From NCBI RefSeq assembly GCF_049243985.1, contig NC_135381.1:26956345-27020344 (forward strand): a stretch of 64,000 nt of DNA, in the 5' to 3' direction. The position numbers and the translations under genes are program-made. Numbering within the stretch: the stretch's first letter is position 1; each line of letters opens with the position of its first letter. The notes beneath the pieces are model-generated. The model saw nothing but the letters and a program-made list of their open reading frames with translations. It was not told where the DNA came from and ran no database searches. This document shows positions 11,600-22,463 of this stretch, piece by piece. This stretch comes from Paroedura picta. Taxonomy: Eukaryota; Chordata; Lepidosauria; Squamata; Gekkonidae.

Positions 11600-14500
11600 A
11601 TGTGGTACGAGATCCTGCCTTGCTTGACCCTCACGTGGGTGTGCTTGAGTATCCCCGGATTCAGCACCACCTGGATCCAGAGATACACGAACGGGGGAAA
11701 GGTGAGGGGAAGTGGCAGCGAGAGTACTTCTGTGTGACCCTAGTTGGTTCTTGCTCTTTCTTGATAGTCCGCTTTATCCCGGCCTTTCTCCAGTGAGCTC
11801 GGGGCCCATTCTGCATGCAACAGATAATGCAATTTCAATGCACTTTAGAAGTAGATTTTCCTGTTCCGCACAGGACAATCCAGCTGCCAAAGCACATTGA
11901 AAGTGCTTTATCCTATGTGTGCAGAATGGGCCCAGGGCAGCGTTCATTGTCTCCTTTACCTCGCGTTATCCCCGCCATAACCTGGTGAGGGTTTGATTAG
12001 GGTTACCAACCTCCAGGTGGGGCTTGGAGACCTCTCAGCAATCCAGTTTAACTCCAGACATGTGATCAATTTCCCTGGGGAAAAAAGGCTGCTGTGAAGG
12101 GCAAATCCTATGGAGGTGGCCAAACTGTAGGTCTCCAGATGTTTATGTGGGTATCCAGGGCCCATTATGCACATGTCAGATAATGCACTTTCAGTGCACC
12201 TTAGAAATAGATTATCCTTTTCTGAATGGGAAAATCCAGCTGCAAAATCACATTGAGAGAGTGTGCAGAATGGGCCCAGGAGACAGCCCTAAAACGGCCG
12301 ATTTTTGCTAGGGTTGAGGACAGAGAGTGATAATGGAGGAGAATCCCTCACAAATGTGGAATCCCACAGGGAGCAATTATCTCCCCAATAGTATTTAATA
12401 TCTTCATGCGCCCTCTTGCCCAGCTGGTCCGAAGCTATGGCTTGAGCTGTCACCAGTACACTGATGAAATCCAGCTCTATCACCTGATGGACAATTAGCA
12501 TGAAAACCCACCTTATTCCTTGGCTAGATGCCTGGCGTCTGTAGTGGAATGGTTTCGGCATAGTCACATGAAACTCAACCCCTCAAAGATTGAGGTCCTC
12601 TGGACAGGTGGAAAAGAGTTAGATCAGGAAGTGTGCCTCCCAAACCTGAATGGTGTGCAACTTAAAACTGTGCAGTTGGTCAGGAACCCAATTGGGCATG
12701 ATCAAGTCACAAAAGTAGCTCAACTGGCATTTTTCCATCTCTGTCAAGCTACTAGCACCCTACCTGGTCCCAGAACACCTAGCTGCAGTGATCCATACAA
12801 CAGTCACCTCTAGGCTGTAACTCACTCAGATTCAGAGTACCTTTATTGGCACAAAACTCACTGTAACTCACTCTATGCAGGCCTTCCTTTATCCCTGCAC
12901 TTGAAATTACATTTGGTCCAAAATGTATCTGCTCGCATACTCATCCGAACACCATGATGAGCCCACATTACCCCAATCCTTCAGCAGCTGCACTGGCTAC
13001 CAATTAAGTACCAGATCAGGTTTAAAGTGCTGTTACTCATCTTCAAGGCCATATGCAGTATGGGTCCTGCATACCTCAAGGATCATCTGCTTATCCATAT
13101 CCCCGAAGAGTGACACACCCTATCCACTCTTACAGATTGGTGATCCCTGGCCCCAAAGAAGTCTTGGCCTTAGCAAGATCTAGGGCCTTTTTGACCATGG
13201 CCCCATTCAGGCGGAATGAGCTTTCCTCTTTCTGATGTCAGCTTTGCATCTAATTTTTTTCAGTGACATGGTATCATTTCTCTTTTTTCTTCCCTCTATT
13301 CTCTGATGTATTTCTATGTACTTAGGAGAAGAGGGTTGCTCTTAATGGCTATCAATGGCGCCTGATGGAAAGGGACAGGCGGGTTTCCCAAACCAATCGT
13401 TACTATGAATCAAAGGTGAGTTTTTAACAGATGTCTTGGTACAAAGTGATTGGAGCAAAACTAGCATTGAAAGATTGAAATTCATCAGCATTTCACCTCT
13501 GCCTTGGTCCCTGAGTGATTTCTGGGCTGGGTTCTACCCCTTAACATCTTGTTCACAGCGACCCATCTCAAGGAGAAATGAAAGTAGGATGTGGCCTTCA
13601 GGCAGAAAATAAATTCAGTGTAATCTGTGTTGGTCTGATGCAGTAGAACAAAGTCTGAGGCCACTGGTACCTTTAACATAAGGTGACCAGATTGACCATT
13701 GGTAAAGTGGGGCATCATTGACCCGGGGGGGGGGTGTCTTGATTAAAAATTTGGTCTATATGGAGCAACAGAAAGTTACATAGAATGCATAGAACGCAAA
13801 AATAGTATTGTAATATATATTTTTTAATTTCAACATTAGTACAATTTGCCAGGTGCCCCCAGATTTCCCTCCAAAAGTGGGACAATCTAGTCACCTTACT
13901 TTCACACCAACAGAGTTTAATTCAAGGTATAAGCTTTCATGTTCAGATACAATGAAACAGAATTTATTCAACCGTTACATGGGGGGGGGGGAGGGGGGTT
14001 AGTTGCCAGGAAGGTTTGTAATCTATCTTTGCCTGGGAAGTTGGTATACAGAAATTCCAGATCCATGGTGGTTAAAATAGTATTCTCAGGAAGGTTGTTC
14101 AAAGATTGTATTTTCCTCAGAAAACAAGTCAATGGTAAAATAGCAGTGCTGAGTCCTGGATGATGAGATGATGTAGACCAGGGGTAGTCAAACTGTGGCC
14201 CTCCAGATGTCCATGGACTATAATTCCCAGGAGCTCCTGGGAATTGTAGTCCATGGACATCTGGAGGGCCGCAGTTTGACTGCCCCTGATGTAGACATTC
14301 TGAATGCTAGTATTTCTGTATTTGGCTTATTCATGGATTAGACCTATGTGTGTGTGTGTGGGGGGGGAGAATGCTTTCATTTGTTCAAGAAGTCCTCTTT
14401 TTTGCTCTTTTTTCCTGCTTGCCTTTCTTTTGTGCAGTGTTGCTTTTTGATGCCCAAGCATTTATCTAATAGACCTTGGTTCCTTAATAGCCCAGTTACT

Positions 14501-15676
14501 GCCTCATCTAATTATTATTTTTATCTCCCCTTTCCCAGAGTGGGTTATATGATTCTTCTCTGCTTTGTCCTTATAACTACCCTTTGATTTAGATTAGGCT
14601 TAGAAAGATGGGAGTGGTCTGAAGTCACCTGGTATGTTTTGTGGCTGAGTACAGATTTGAACCGAATCTCCCTTTTCTAATACACTGGCCACAACACAGC
14701 ACTGATTCATACCCATTTGCCATGTTCCTCCCCCAGCCTTTCTTTATCACTTCCAATATCTGCTGGCAACCGACTGACATGTTATCTCATGATACTGGGC
14801 GCATATACGAAAAACAGGCACTGTTATCCAAGCAAATGACCATAGTGGGGTGTTGGAGGCCACAGCTGGTGGGTTGAGGGCAGCAGAAAATGGGGTTAAT
14901 TTTCTTGACAGAGTAATGTCAGTCCAAGCTCTGGCCTACATGTGCTTAAGGATGTTTTATCTATTTTCTGCAAATGGCTTGTTCTTGTCCACAAAGTATT
15001 GTCTAATGTTCAGGGCACCCACATGATGCTTATATTGTTTACTTGGGCAAAATGACCCAAACTTAATTCTGCATTTTCATACCACAGTAACACACCTGAA
15101 TTTGGTAAATGTTACTCATGGACCTCATATTGTATGCTTTCTCCATTCCTTCAAGAGGAATTATCAACCATTGTGGGTTCAATTGTAGCCATGGACTTCC
15201 TCGCAGTTTTGTAAAATCATTATATATACAGGTGATGTTTAAAAAATTATCATTGGGGAAGAACCATATCTCTCTGAAAATTTCCCCTAAGATGGACAAG
15301 AATTTCCAGGGTATTAAAGGAATCCTTTTTCCTAGGTGCTGACGATTTGATCTTTCCATTATGGAACCTTGTACATACAACGACTCCACAACCAAATCCA
15401 TTACAATGATTCTCAACCCTCTTGTGCTAGATACTATAAATTTGGCATTGAGTCCCTGCCAAAGAATTGTCCAGACTGAAGTTTGCAGGGCTCTGTGCCA
15501 TTGCAGCAGAGAGGCCAATTGCAACCAGAATAGCTGTTATGGCTCAACTCTGATGTTGCAAAAGAGCTTATCTGCCTGATGGTGCATCCAGGAAGTGCTG
15601 CGGGTAGACATTTCCACTCAGGAATTCCAGGTAATTTACACTGATTCCTCTCGTGGCATTTGAACCCTCATGTCCG

Positions 15677-15707
<31 letters not shown>

Positions 15708-15911
15708 AACTAGGCAGGAAAATCACTCCTTGTGCAGCACAACACTGCTTCCACTGCACAGGACCACTGACTTTCTGTTGTTAACAAAAATAAGCAGAGA
15801 AGTACCTTGGAAAAGGATTTGTTAACTCTTCGATAGCATCAATGATATCTAGCAAAAGCCTTTAACATTGTCTAACTTTGTATTTTTCAGGGCTTGGAGA
15901 ACATTGACTAA
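11600..15911 (+). CDS. NDUFA1: NDUFA1, complex I MWFE subunit (complete, 3 exons)
   Basis: NDUFA1 is a small accessory subunit of NADH:ubiquinone oxidoreductase in the mitochondrial inner membrane, needed for complex I assembly. Exons 11600-11701, 13326-13415 and 15891-15911 give 70 aa, the human length. Exon 1 reads [18 protein letters not shown]..., the MWFE signature with one N-terminal membrane helix, ending TNGGK. Exon 2 reads [19 protein letters not shown] and ends RYYESK. Exon 3 supplies GLENID and the TAA stop. All junctions are GT-AG. Intron 1 holds an L2 copy and small MITEs. The gene is divergent from UPF3B. Confidence 0.97.
11802..11933. mobile_element. Short MITE with GGGCCCATTCTGCA ends, copy 1
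   Basis: The ends are inverted (GGGCCCATTCTGCA / TGCAGAATGGGCCC). Internally it shares 'cagataatgca' and 'tagaagtagatt' with the copy at 12158. The superfamily is not resolved, because I see no clear long target duplication. Confidence 0.65.
12001..12148. mobile_element. 'GGTTGCCAACCTCCAGG' repeat copy plus a hAT MITE scrap
   Basis: 12001-12112 is a reverse copy of the squamate repeat whose plus copies lie at 23262 and 25660 ('accaacctccaggtgg' end). 12115-12147 ('tggccaaactgtaggtctccagatgt') matches the outer arm of the palindromic hAT MITE and is an old half copy. Confidence 0.5.
12158..12277. mobile_element. Short MITE with GGGCCCATTCTGCA ends, copy 2
   Basis: This is a diverged relative of the element at 11802, with the same order of internal motifs and the same inverted ends (GGGCCCATTATGCAC / GTGTGCAGAATGGGCCC). 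Both lie in NDUFA1 intron 1. Confidence 0.6.
12340..13240 (+). mobile_element. L2 LINE, 5'-truncated, reverse transcriptase and 3' end
   Basis: The translation shows L2 reverse transcriptase motifs in several frames: [17 protein letters not shown] near 12355, then a YTDEIQLY box (degraded YxDD region) near 12460, then [13 protein letters not shown] near 12560. The L2 C-terminal part follows ([14 protein letters not shown] near 12975). Frameshifts make it non-functional. It is 5' truncated, as is usual for L2, and sits in NDUFA1 intron 1. Confidence 0.8.
13416..14178. other. NDUFA1 intron 2, first part
   Basis: It contains a diverged piece of the 'GGTACCTTTAAxACC' foldback repeat near 13620-13690 and G-runs at 13724 and 13981. 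Otherwise nothing is recognised. Confidence 0.45.
14179..14288. mobile_element. hAT-like palindromic MITE, copy 3
   Basis: This 110-bp, almost loop-free palindrome has CAGGGGTAG/CTGCCCCTG ends and the perfect 8-bp target duplication atgtagac (14171-14178 and 14289-14296). Its shorter centre shows internal-deletion variants exist in the family. Confidence 0.9.
14297..15890. other. NDUFA1 intron 2, second part
   Basis: The stretch holds a SINE-like remnant (about 14505-14670), a (GT)14 run at 15677-15705, and otherwise unassigned sequence. The 153-codon minus open frame at 15063-15524 has no recognisable domain, and I do not regard it as a gene. Confidence 0.4.
15677..15705. repeat. (GT)n microsatellite
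   Basis: About 14 perfect GT units are visible directly. Confidence 0.97.
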
Positions 15912-15952
15912 ACCCAAGGCATGATAAATTCTATGTGAACCAGACTAATATC

Positions 15953-15958
15953 AATAAA
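15953..15958 (+). promoter_or_regulatory. NDUFA1: NDUFA1 polyadenylation signal
   Basis: AATAAA lies 41 bp past the stop codon, which gives a very short 3' UTR as expected for NDUFA1. Confidence 0.8.
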
Positions 15959-16014
15959 ATGTATTTGACAAAGTGTATCTCATATTAAGTATAACTTGAG
16001 TATGGGTTAAAGGT

Positions 16015-16265
16015 AAGCACCGGGTCATGTCTAACCCTTGGGGTGACACCCTCTAGCGTTTTCATGGCAGACTCAATACGGGGTGGTTTGCCAGTGCCTT
16101 CCCCAGTCATTACCATTTACCCCCCAGCAAGCTGGGTACTCATTTTACCGACCTCAGAAGGATGAAAGGCTGAGTCAACCTTGAGCTGGCTGCTGGGATT
16201 GAACTCCCAGCCTCATGGGCAAAGCTTTCAGATGGCTGCCTTACCACTCTGCGCCACAAGAGGCT
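16015..16265 (-). mobile_element. Sauria-type SINE (tRNA head, BovB-like tail)
   Basis: Read on the minus strand, it starts with a tRNA-like head (A box TGGCGCAGAGTGGTAAGGC, B box GAGTTCAATCCC). It ends in a BovB-related 3' segment ('ggcaaaccaccccgtat...agacatgacccgg'). This is the structure known for Sauria SINEs, which borrow the BovB LINE machinery. It is a good marker of squamate DNA. Confidence 0.8.
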
Positions 16266-16779
16266 CTGAGTATGCATTAGGAGGATATAAATGTCTAGCT
16301 CTCAAGAAATAAAGTGGAACATCTTAAATTAATCTCCAAATTTGTTAATGTAAGATCTGTCCGTCCCCCCCAAGACACACCTTATGAGGGATCTGCTTGT
16401 CTCATTGATGGTTGGAGAGACTTTTGATAAACCATTGCCTTTTATATTTAGAAAGGAAAATTCCTCCCCTTCTTTGTCTCAGCAGCTTGAAAACCTGTTT
16501 TTTATATCCTGTACTATCTAAACAAGTACAGTAGGGTCTGTTTTCCAATTTCAGCTGTTTCAAGGCGTGTTTTGCTACTCACTTGAAATGCTGAGGCAAA
16601 GCCCAAAGTCTGTATTTTTCAAGTTGTAGGACTCATTTAAAAAGCTAAAATTATCCTAAACAGATTTCCAGTCTATTTAGATGGTAGCAACAAAGGTATA
16701 AGTGAGGAAAATGAACTACACACAATCATGTGATTTAAGCTAAGAGCTTGCTGAATTTTTTTTAATGGCTTGGCTTGGC

Positions 16780-16975
16780 TTAGATAGGCAAAATACAAGT
16801 CCAGGAGCACCTTAAAGACTTCCAGGATATACATTTTGTAAGTCAAATTTACAATGTGAACATTGACCTTCAGAAGTTTAAACACTGAACATTTTTGTTG
16901 GTCTTTAAATGTGCTACTGGACTGGAATTTTGTTCTACCACTATAGACTGATATGGCTACGCTCCTAAAATGCTA
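16780..16975. repeat. Foldback 'GTAGCACCTTTAAGACC' repeat, copy 1
   Basis: The left arm is 'ccaggagcaccttaaagac'. The inverted right arm is 'ggtctttaaatgtgctactgga', followed by 'gactgatatggctac'. It is diverged but the layout is the same as in copies at 35595 and 41409. Confidence 0.6.
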
Positions 16976-17654
16976 TGGCAGTTATTCCACAGCTGAGAAG
17001 ACCTGACTTTTGGGACTTCACACCTTACCTCTGAATGTAGGGTGGGGGAGAGAGACATACAAACATAGTATGTACACATGAAATCAGGGGTTGTCCATCC
17101 ATCCAGGTAGTTCTTCAAATACCTTGATCCCCAGTGTCAAACCATGAGTGATGCTTTTCTATGTAACCTGGTTCTCTTGCATACTCCTGTCAATTTATTG
17201 TGATTGTGTTCTCTGCTACCTCTTTGATCCTTTAGTTAGCCATCCTGACTTAGGTGTGAATGCCTGCATGTCTTGCCTCATCTCCCCTCCTCCCTCCCAG
17301 GCATCTCTTGGGAAATACTATCTCAAAGACCTTGAGCACCAAATTCTGTCCATTTTGTCAACAAGGACTGTTCGTGCCCAAACATTTAGCACTGGGAGGG
17401 GCTGTGGGCATTGGATAGGTATGGGGATGTTCGTTTAGCATCCACAGTCTTAGCAAGGACCCCGTCATGTTCTAATGGTTATTTCCTGAGCTTTCTTACT
17501 TGAAGTGACATTACAAAAGATGGCAGCCGGGACAGTCACATAATCAGACTGCTACCACAAAACACTTAGGCTGCCAAAAAAATAATACACCCAAACCAAT
17601 CAAAAATCTGGCAAAAACTCAAAAACTTTTTTTTTAAGAAACTGAACTGAGCCT

Positions 17655-18250
17655 CAAAACCATTGGGAGCTGAGCCAGTCCGCCACCGACACCCCCCAAA
17701 CTACCAGGAGCTGGGCCACTGGGATCTGCATGGGGCTGTTGCCTCCAGCTGAAGGCCTCCTAGGTGCCCAAGTGGTCGAGAGCTCCGCTGCTGCTGCCTT
17801 CCCCAGACCATCGGGGACTGTGCTGGACCGCCACCACATTGAGCATTGGAGCCCGCACTGAGCCACTGCCCCTTCGCACCTGGACAACTGGGGGCCACCG
17901 CTGCCTCGCCCCAGACCATTAGGGGCTGTGCTAGGCTACTGCCCCCACATTGGGATCCCACCACCATTGCACCCAGGCTTGCAGGGCTGAGCCACTGTCT
18001 TCACGCCCAGGCCAGCACCAGCACCACATCGCCACCGCAGGATTAACCATGAGGACAGACCCCTTGGACGTTGCTGAACATTGCCGCCCACCAGTCTACC
18101 AGGAGTGACAATGGGGAGGGTCTCCAGAGCGTGGCCAGTCATCACCGCACCCTATCCACCTGACCTTCAAGGAGTGGTCATTGGGGCGGACTCAAAAGAG
18201 CGTGACTAGCCATTGCTGCCCTCAAACCCACCCAACCATCAAGTGAGCAG
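17655..18250. repeat. GC-rich degenerate tandem repeats
   Basis: A roughly 108-bp unit recurs: 'ccccagacca' at 17801 and at 17909, with matching downstream 'ggctgtgct' and 'cacattg'. From about 18080 a second unit of about 75 bp occurs twice, around 'aggagtg' and 'agagcgtg'. There is no credible coding potential. The origin is unknown; it may be the internal part of a larger element. Confidence 0.5.
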
Positions 18251-18719
18251 AAGCAGAGGAGAAGTTCTGGGTACGGGCCCTCTAGTGCAATCACTGCAGG
18301 ATCAGCCTTAGACTGGGCCCAAGAACAAAGACATTAAAAGGGTGCAAAAAGTGCTGGGTTAGTGGGGTGTGTGTGTGGGGGGGGGGCTGGACATAGACTT
18401 TGTTTCATAGAGGGGGGAATCCCATCAAAAAATCTCTGCCCCCACTGGAGGGAGGGGAAACAACATAATCTTCATTTCATGGGGGGGGGGGTTGTACATG
18501 ACAAGCGATCAAACCATAACAAATTTGGAAGATATTTTATTTAAGTGGGAAACTCTTAAAGGGTTGTGAATAATTTGGAGGGAAAAGCAAGTGGGAAACA
18601 TTAGTTCAACTGAAAAGAGAGGGAAGGGAGGGGGAGGGATAGGCACCTTTCAAATCGGCACTCTCTAAATGGGGAACATTGTATAGACAGAAAAGAGGGG
18701 AAAAAGGGAAGAGACAAGA

Positions 18720-19310
18720 AAGAAGCACTTTTTCAACCACCACCAAACCCTTTGTTTCAACTCACAGCAATGTTCCTAATTAATTTAACCTCCCACCCAC
18801 CCCAACCAAATCCAAACTGATTGCTGCCTTATCCAAATTGATCTGACCTCACCCAATCAATTCAACCCCCATCCTTTAATCCAACCCCTTTCTCCCAACC
18901 CAACTCAAATTAATTTGTTCCTAAGCCTTAATGACCAGTGACTACTCTCTATCAATTATCCCCCAATCAATTTAGACCTGCATTAACATCCAAATTATCC
19001 CTCTCGACACACAACATGACCCAACATCCACACACTCAACACACATCACACAACTAGACTGGGCAACCCTGAGATGCCATAATTGGTGATCAGGGCCATC
19101 CCTCCAGAACTAAACACCCTACAGCAAACTACACCCTACATGCACCCAGCAAATGGAATGCGAAGCCCTGAGATACCTCGAGCAGCAATCAGGACTTTCC
19201 CTCCAAAGACACACCATCTCACTACACACAACAGAAGCCAATCCCCCACTAAAGACAACCGGGGTCCTAGGGAACCCTAGAAAAATTAACCACCAAGCCA
19301 AATCCAAATT
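18720..19310. repeat. AC-rich, G-poor tract of unknown origin
   Basis: For about 600 bp the plus strand is nearly free of G-runs and built from short motifs such as 'caaccc', 'ccaaat' and 'cacac'. It resumes after the CR1 insertion at about 19795-19920. Strong strand asymmetry of this kind often marks part of a retroelement or low-complexity spacer. No family is recognised. Confidence 0.4.
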
Positions 19311-19794
19311 CATAGAATCATAGAGTTGGAAGGGGCCATACAGGCCATCTAGTCCAACCCCTTGCTCAACGCAGGATCAGCCCTAAGCATCCTAAAGCAC
19401 CCAAGAAAAGTATGTATCCAACATTTGCTTGAAGACTGCCTGTGAGGGGGAGCTCACCACCTCCTTAGGCAGCCTATTCCACTGCTGAACTACTCTGAAA
19501 AATTTTTTCCTGATATCTAGCCTATATCGTTGTATTTGTAGTTTAAACCCATTACTGCGTGTCCTCTCCTCTGCAGCCAATGGGAACAGCATTCTGCCCT
19601 CCTCCAAATGACAACCTTTCAAATACTTAAAGAGGGCTATCATGTCTCCTCTCAACCTCCTTTTCTCCAGGCTGAACATTCCCAAGTCCCTCAACCTATC
19701 TTCATAGGGCTTGGTCCCTTGGCCCCAGATCATCCTCGTCGCTCTCCTCTGTACCCTTTCAATTTTATCTACATCCTTCTTGAAGTGAAATTCA
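19306..19794 (-). mobile_element. CR1 LINE 3' end
   Basis: The minus strand carries the CR1 C-terminal coding end ([31 protein letters not shown]) followed by the CR1 3' region ending in CTATGATTCTATG. A 7-bp direct repeat aaattca flanks it (19306-19312 and 19788-19794) and could be a target duplication. It splits the AC-rich tract. Only the 3' part is present. Confidence 0.85.
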
Positions 19795-20239
19795 AAGAAA
19801 CTAAGCAAGAAAGCCAGGGTCCAAGTTCCCTAGAAATTAAACTGTTAGCTACCCAAGAAGAGTCAACCAAACATCAGACATGGAAGGCCCACAAATATCA
19901 GGCACAATCACAGTCATAACATCAATAGAGGACCCAAGGGAGTAAGGGATCCCAATATTAAGGAGAAGAGGCAGAGACAGCGGTGGGAGGAGGTTGGACA
20001 AAAATATGGGCTTGAGATACAATCGTGCCTGAGCCCCTTCTAACCTTCACCCCATCTCTCAAGCCACATGGGTGGAGGTAATGGTGAAAAACTCACCTCC
20101 AACAGTTGAGTCTCAGTCAGTCTTTCACTCACTCACTAACAACCAACTGTCAAAAGCTAACTGTCAAATGGAACACTCCCATCTTGCATCACTTCAGCCT
20201 CAGAGTGTGCATGCAAGGGTGCAAAGCAAGAACTCCAAC

Positions 20240-22095
20240 ACCCCTTCTCAGTCATGCATGCAGGAACTAATGAGTCCAAGCTTCGTACGCAAGTTCTTGA
20301 ATCTGACCTTTGGCAAAGGCTTGTTCAGGATATCAGCCGTCCTTTCATTAGTTGGACAGTACTTCATCTGTATGATGCCTTGTTCTGTGAGATCACGCAC
20401 AAAGCGATATCGCACTCCTATGTGCTTGTATCTTTTCTCTTTGGGAGAGTCTGATGCAGCTCTGGTTAGCCTCAGTCGTGATTGCTCACATATTCCAAAG
20501 TCTTTTTGCAATTTCTTCAACCGTAGCAGTTCTCTGCACGCTTCTGCTGCAGCAATATACAAGTCCTTCAATTAGTTCAAGCATCCTTTGTTTCTGGTTA
20601 AGAAGATATGATCCATCTTCTTCCTGTTCAGTCTGAATCCCTAAGTAACAGTTTGCATTTCCCAGTTCTTTTACTTCCACTTCTTTATTTAGATGCTGAA
20701 CAATTTCTTTATAATCTTTTTCATTTTCTGTAGCCACTATCAAGTCATCTACATACGCCAATATATAAACAAAATGTCCATATTTGTTTTTGCCATTGGT
20801 CTGCCTCACCTTGTTTAAATCCTAACTTGAACAGCATACTGTTCAGTTTTTCATTCCATGCTCTTGCAGCTTGTTCATATAGGCCTTTCTGGTCAGTCCT
20901 AGAGAAGATCAGCCCTGACTGCTCCTTAGAAGGCCAGATCCTGAAGATGAAACTTAAATACTTTGGCCACCTCATGAGAAGGAAGGACTCCCTGGAGAAG
21001 AGCCTAATGCTGGGAGCAATCGAGGGCAAAAGAAGAAGGGGACGACAGAGAATGAGGTGGCTGGATGGAGTCACTGAAGCAGTCAGTGCAAACTTAAATG
21101 GACTCTGGGGAATGGTAGAGGACAGGAAGGCCTGGAGGATCATTGTCCATGGGGTCACAATGGGTCGGACTTGACTTCGCACCTAACAAAGGCCTTTCCT
21201 TTACATACTAGGTGTGCTAGTTTTGGGTCAATAAAGCCTTGTGGTTGCTCAATGTATAATTCTTCTTTAATTTCTCCATGAAGAAATGCAGTTTTGACAT
21301 TAAGATGTTTGACTTGCATTTTCTTGAATTATGCAATACTTAAGAGCATCCTAATTGTACTGTATTTTACTACTGGAGCAAATATTTCATTAAAGTCCTC
21401 TCCATATTTTTGAAGAAATCCTTTGGCTACTAATCTTGCTTTATATCTTTCCAGATTTCCTACAGCATCTTGTTTTGTTTTAAATAACCATTTACATCCA
21501 GTTGCTTTCTTGTTAGGTGGAAGTTTAACCAAAGTCCAAGTCTTGTTTTTATACAATGCCTTGATTTCATCTTGTGCTGCCTTTTTCCATTTGTAGGCCT
21601 CTGCAACTGGCATTTGTTCAACTTCTTTCCAGTTTGTTGGTTCTGCAGTGCTGATTTTGCCATGTAGGATAATTGTGGAACTCATACACTTTTGTTTGTG
21701 CATGATGAACTTTTGAGTTGTTCAGGTGTTCTGTTCTCTGCGCCTCCTCCAGCACGTCATCTTACACATTCCCTTCTTTTTCTTTACTGCTTCTGCAATC
21801 TGCAATATCTCTCTTTTCTGTAGATTGTGGTGTCCGTAGGAGTCATTCTGATGTTGGTGTCTCAAAAAATGTTTGAATGAGATATTCTGGTTCATCAGAT
21901 TCTTTTAAGATGTTTTCTCTTTGATCAGGTTCCTTTGTTTCATCAAAGTAGATCACATGTCTAACGGTGACTTGCTCTGTTCTGGGGTTTAATACTATAG
22001 ATCCCTTGCATCCAGGCGCATAACCGATGAGTATGGATGACTCTATTCTGGGATCTAGTTTTTGTCTTCTTTCTTTTGGAATGTATGCAAATGCT
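20240..22095 (-). mobile_element. Ty1/copia LTR-retrotransposon fossil
   Basis: On the minus strand, parts of a copia pol are recognisable in family order: a post-integrase linker zone (about 21850-22090), the reverse transcriptase (about 20700-21700) and a copia-type RNase H (about 20245-20570). The element is broken, with multiple breaks. It is interrupted by an opposite-orientation BovB fragment at 20897-21195. LTRs were not identified. Divergence looks moderate, so it may be of middle age. Confidence 0.8.
20897..21195 (+). mobile_element. BovB-type RTE LINE 3' end inside the copia fossil
   Basis: The plus strand translates to the RTE C-terminal tail: YFGHLMRRKDSLEKSLMLG, then GKRRRGRQRMRWLDGV, then the 3' end 'gggtcggacttgacttcgcacctaac'. 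It is 5' truncated and younger than the copia element it sits in. Confidence 0.85.
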
Positions 22096-22394
22096 CTGGG
22101 TCATTTTGCACGAGGGAATTTCAGCGCAATCCTTACCAGATGCAGACGCTTTATAATCATGGTTTCAGACGACGCAGTCATCCTCCAGTCCCCTCCCAGT
22201 GCTGGTCCCACGACATCTACTGATTTGTAGCGATAGCTGTGTAATCGGGAAAACTGCATTCCCCTGGTCAAAATCCCTGCAGATCTCGCAATCACCCGCC
22301 AGGGAAGAGTGAGGTGGAGAGGCTGATTCTGTGAAGGTTCAAGGGGGTGGCAGGTTACTATGGATGAGCGATAGGGTTATGAGTGTCTTGCATA

Positions 22395-22463
22395 GGACAG
22401 AGGTTTGGACTAGATGACCCAGGAGGTCCCTTCCAACTCTATTATTCTATGTTTCTATGAAAG
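22395..22463 (+). mobile_element. CR1 3' terminal fragment
   Basis: The stretch 'ggactagatgacccaggaggtcccttccaac' followed by 'ctattattctatgtttctatg' is the CR1 3' end. Confidence 0.8.

Noticed and set aside
15063-15524. 153-codon minus frame in NDUFA1 intron 2
   Set aside because: No domain is recognisable, codon usage is unremarkable, and it lies in an intron with no splice support.
19392-19808. 138-codon minus frame resembling a real protein
   Set aside because: It is the C-terminal end of a CR1 LINE, not a host gene.
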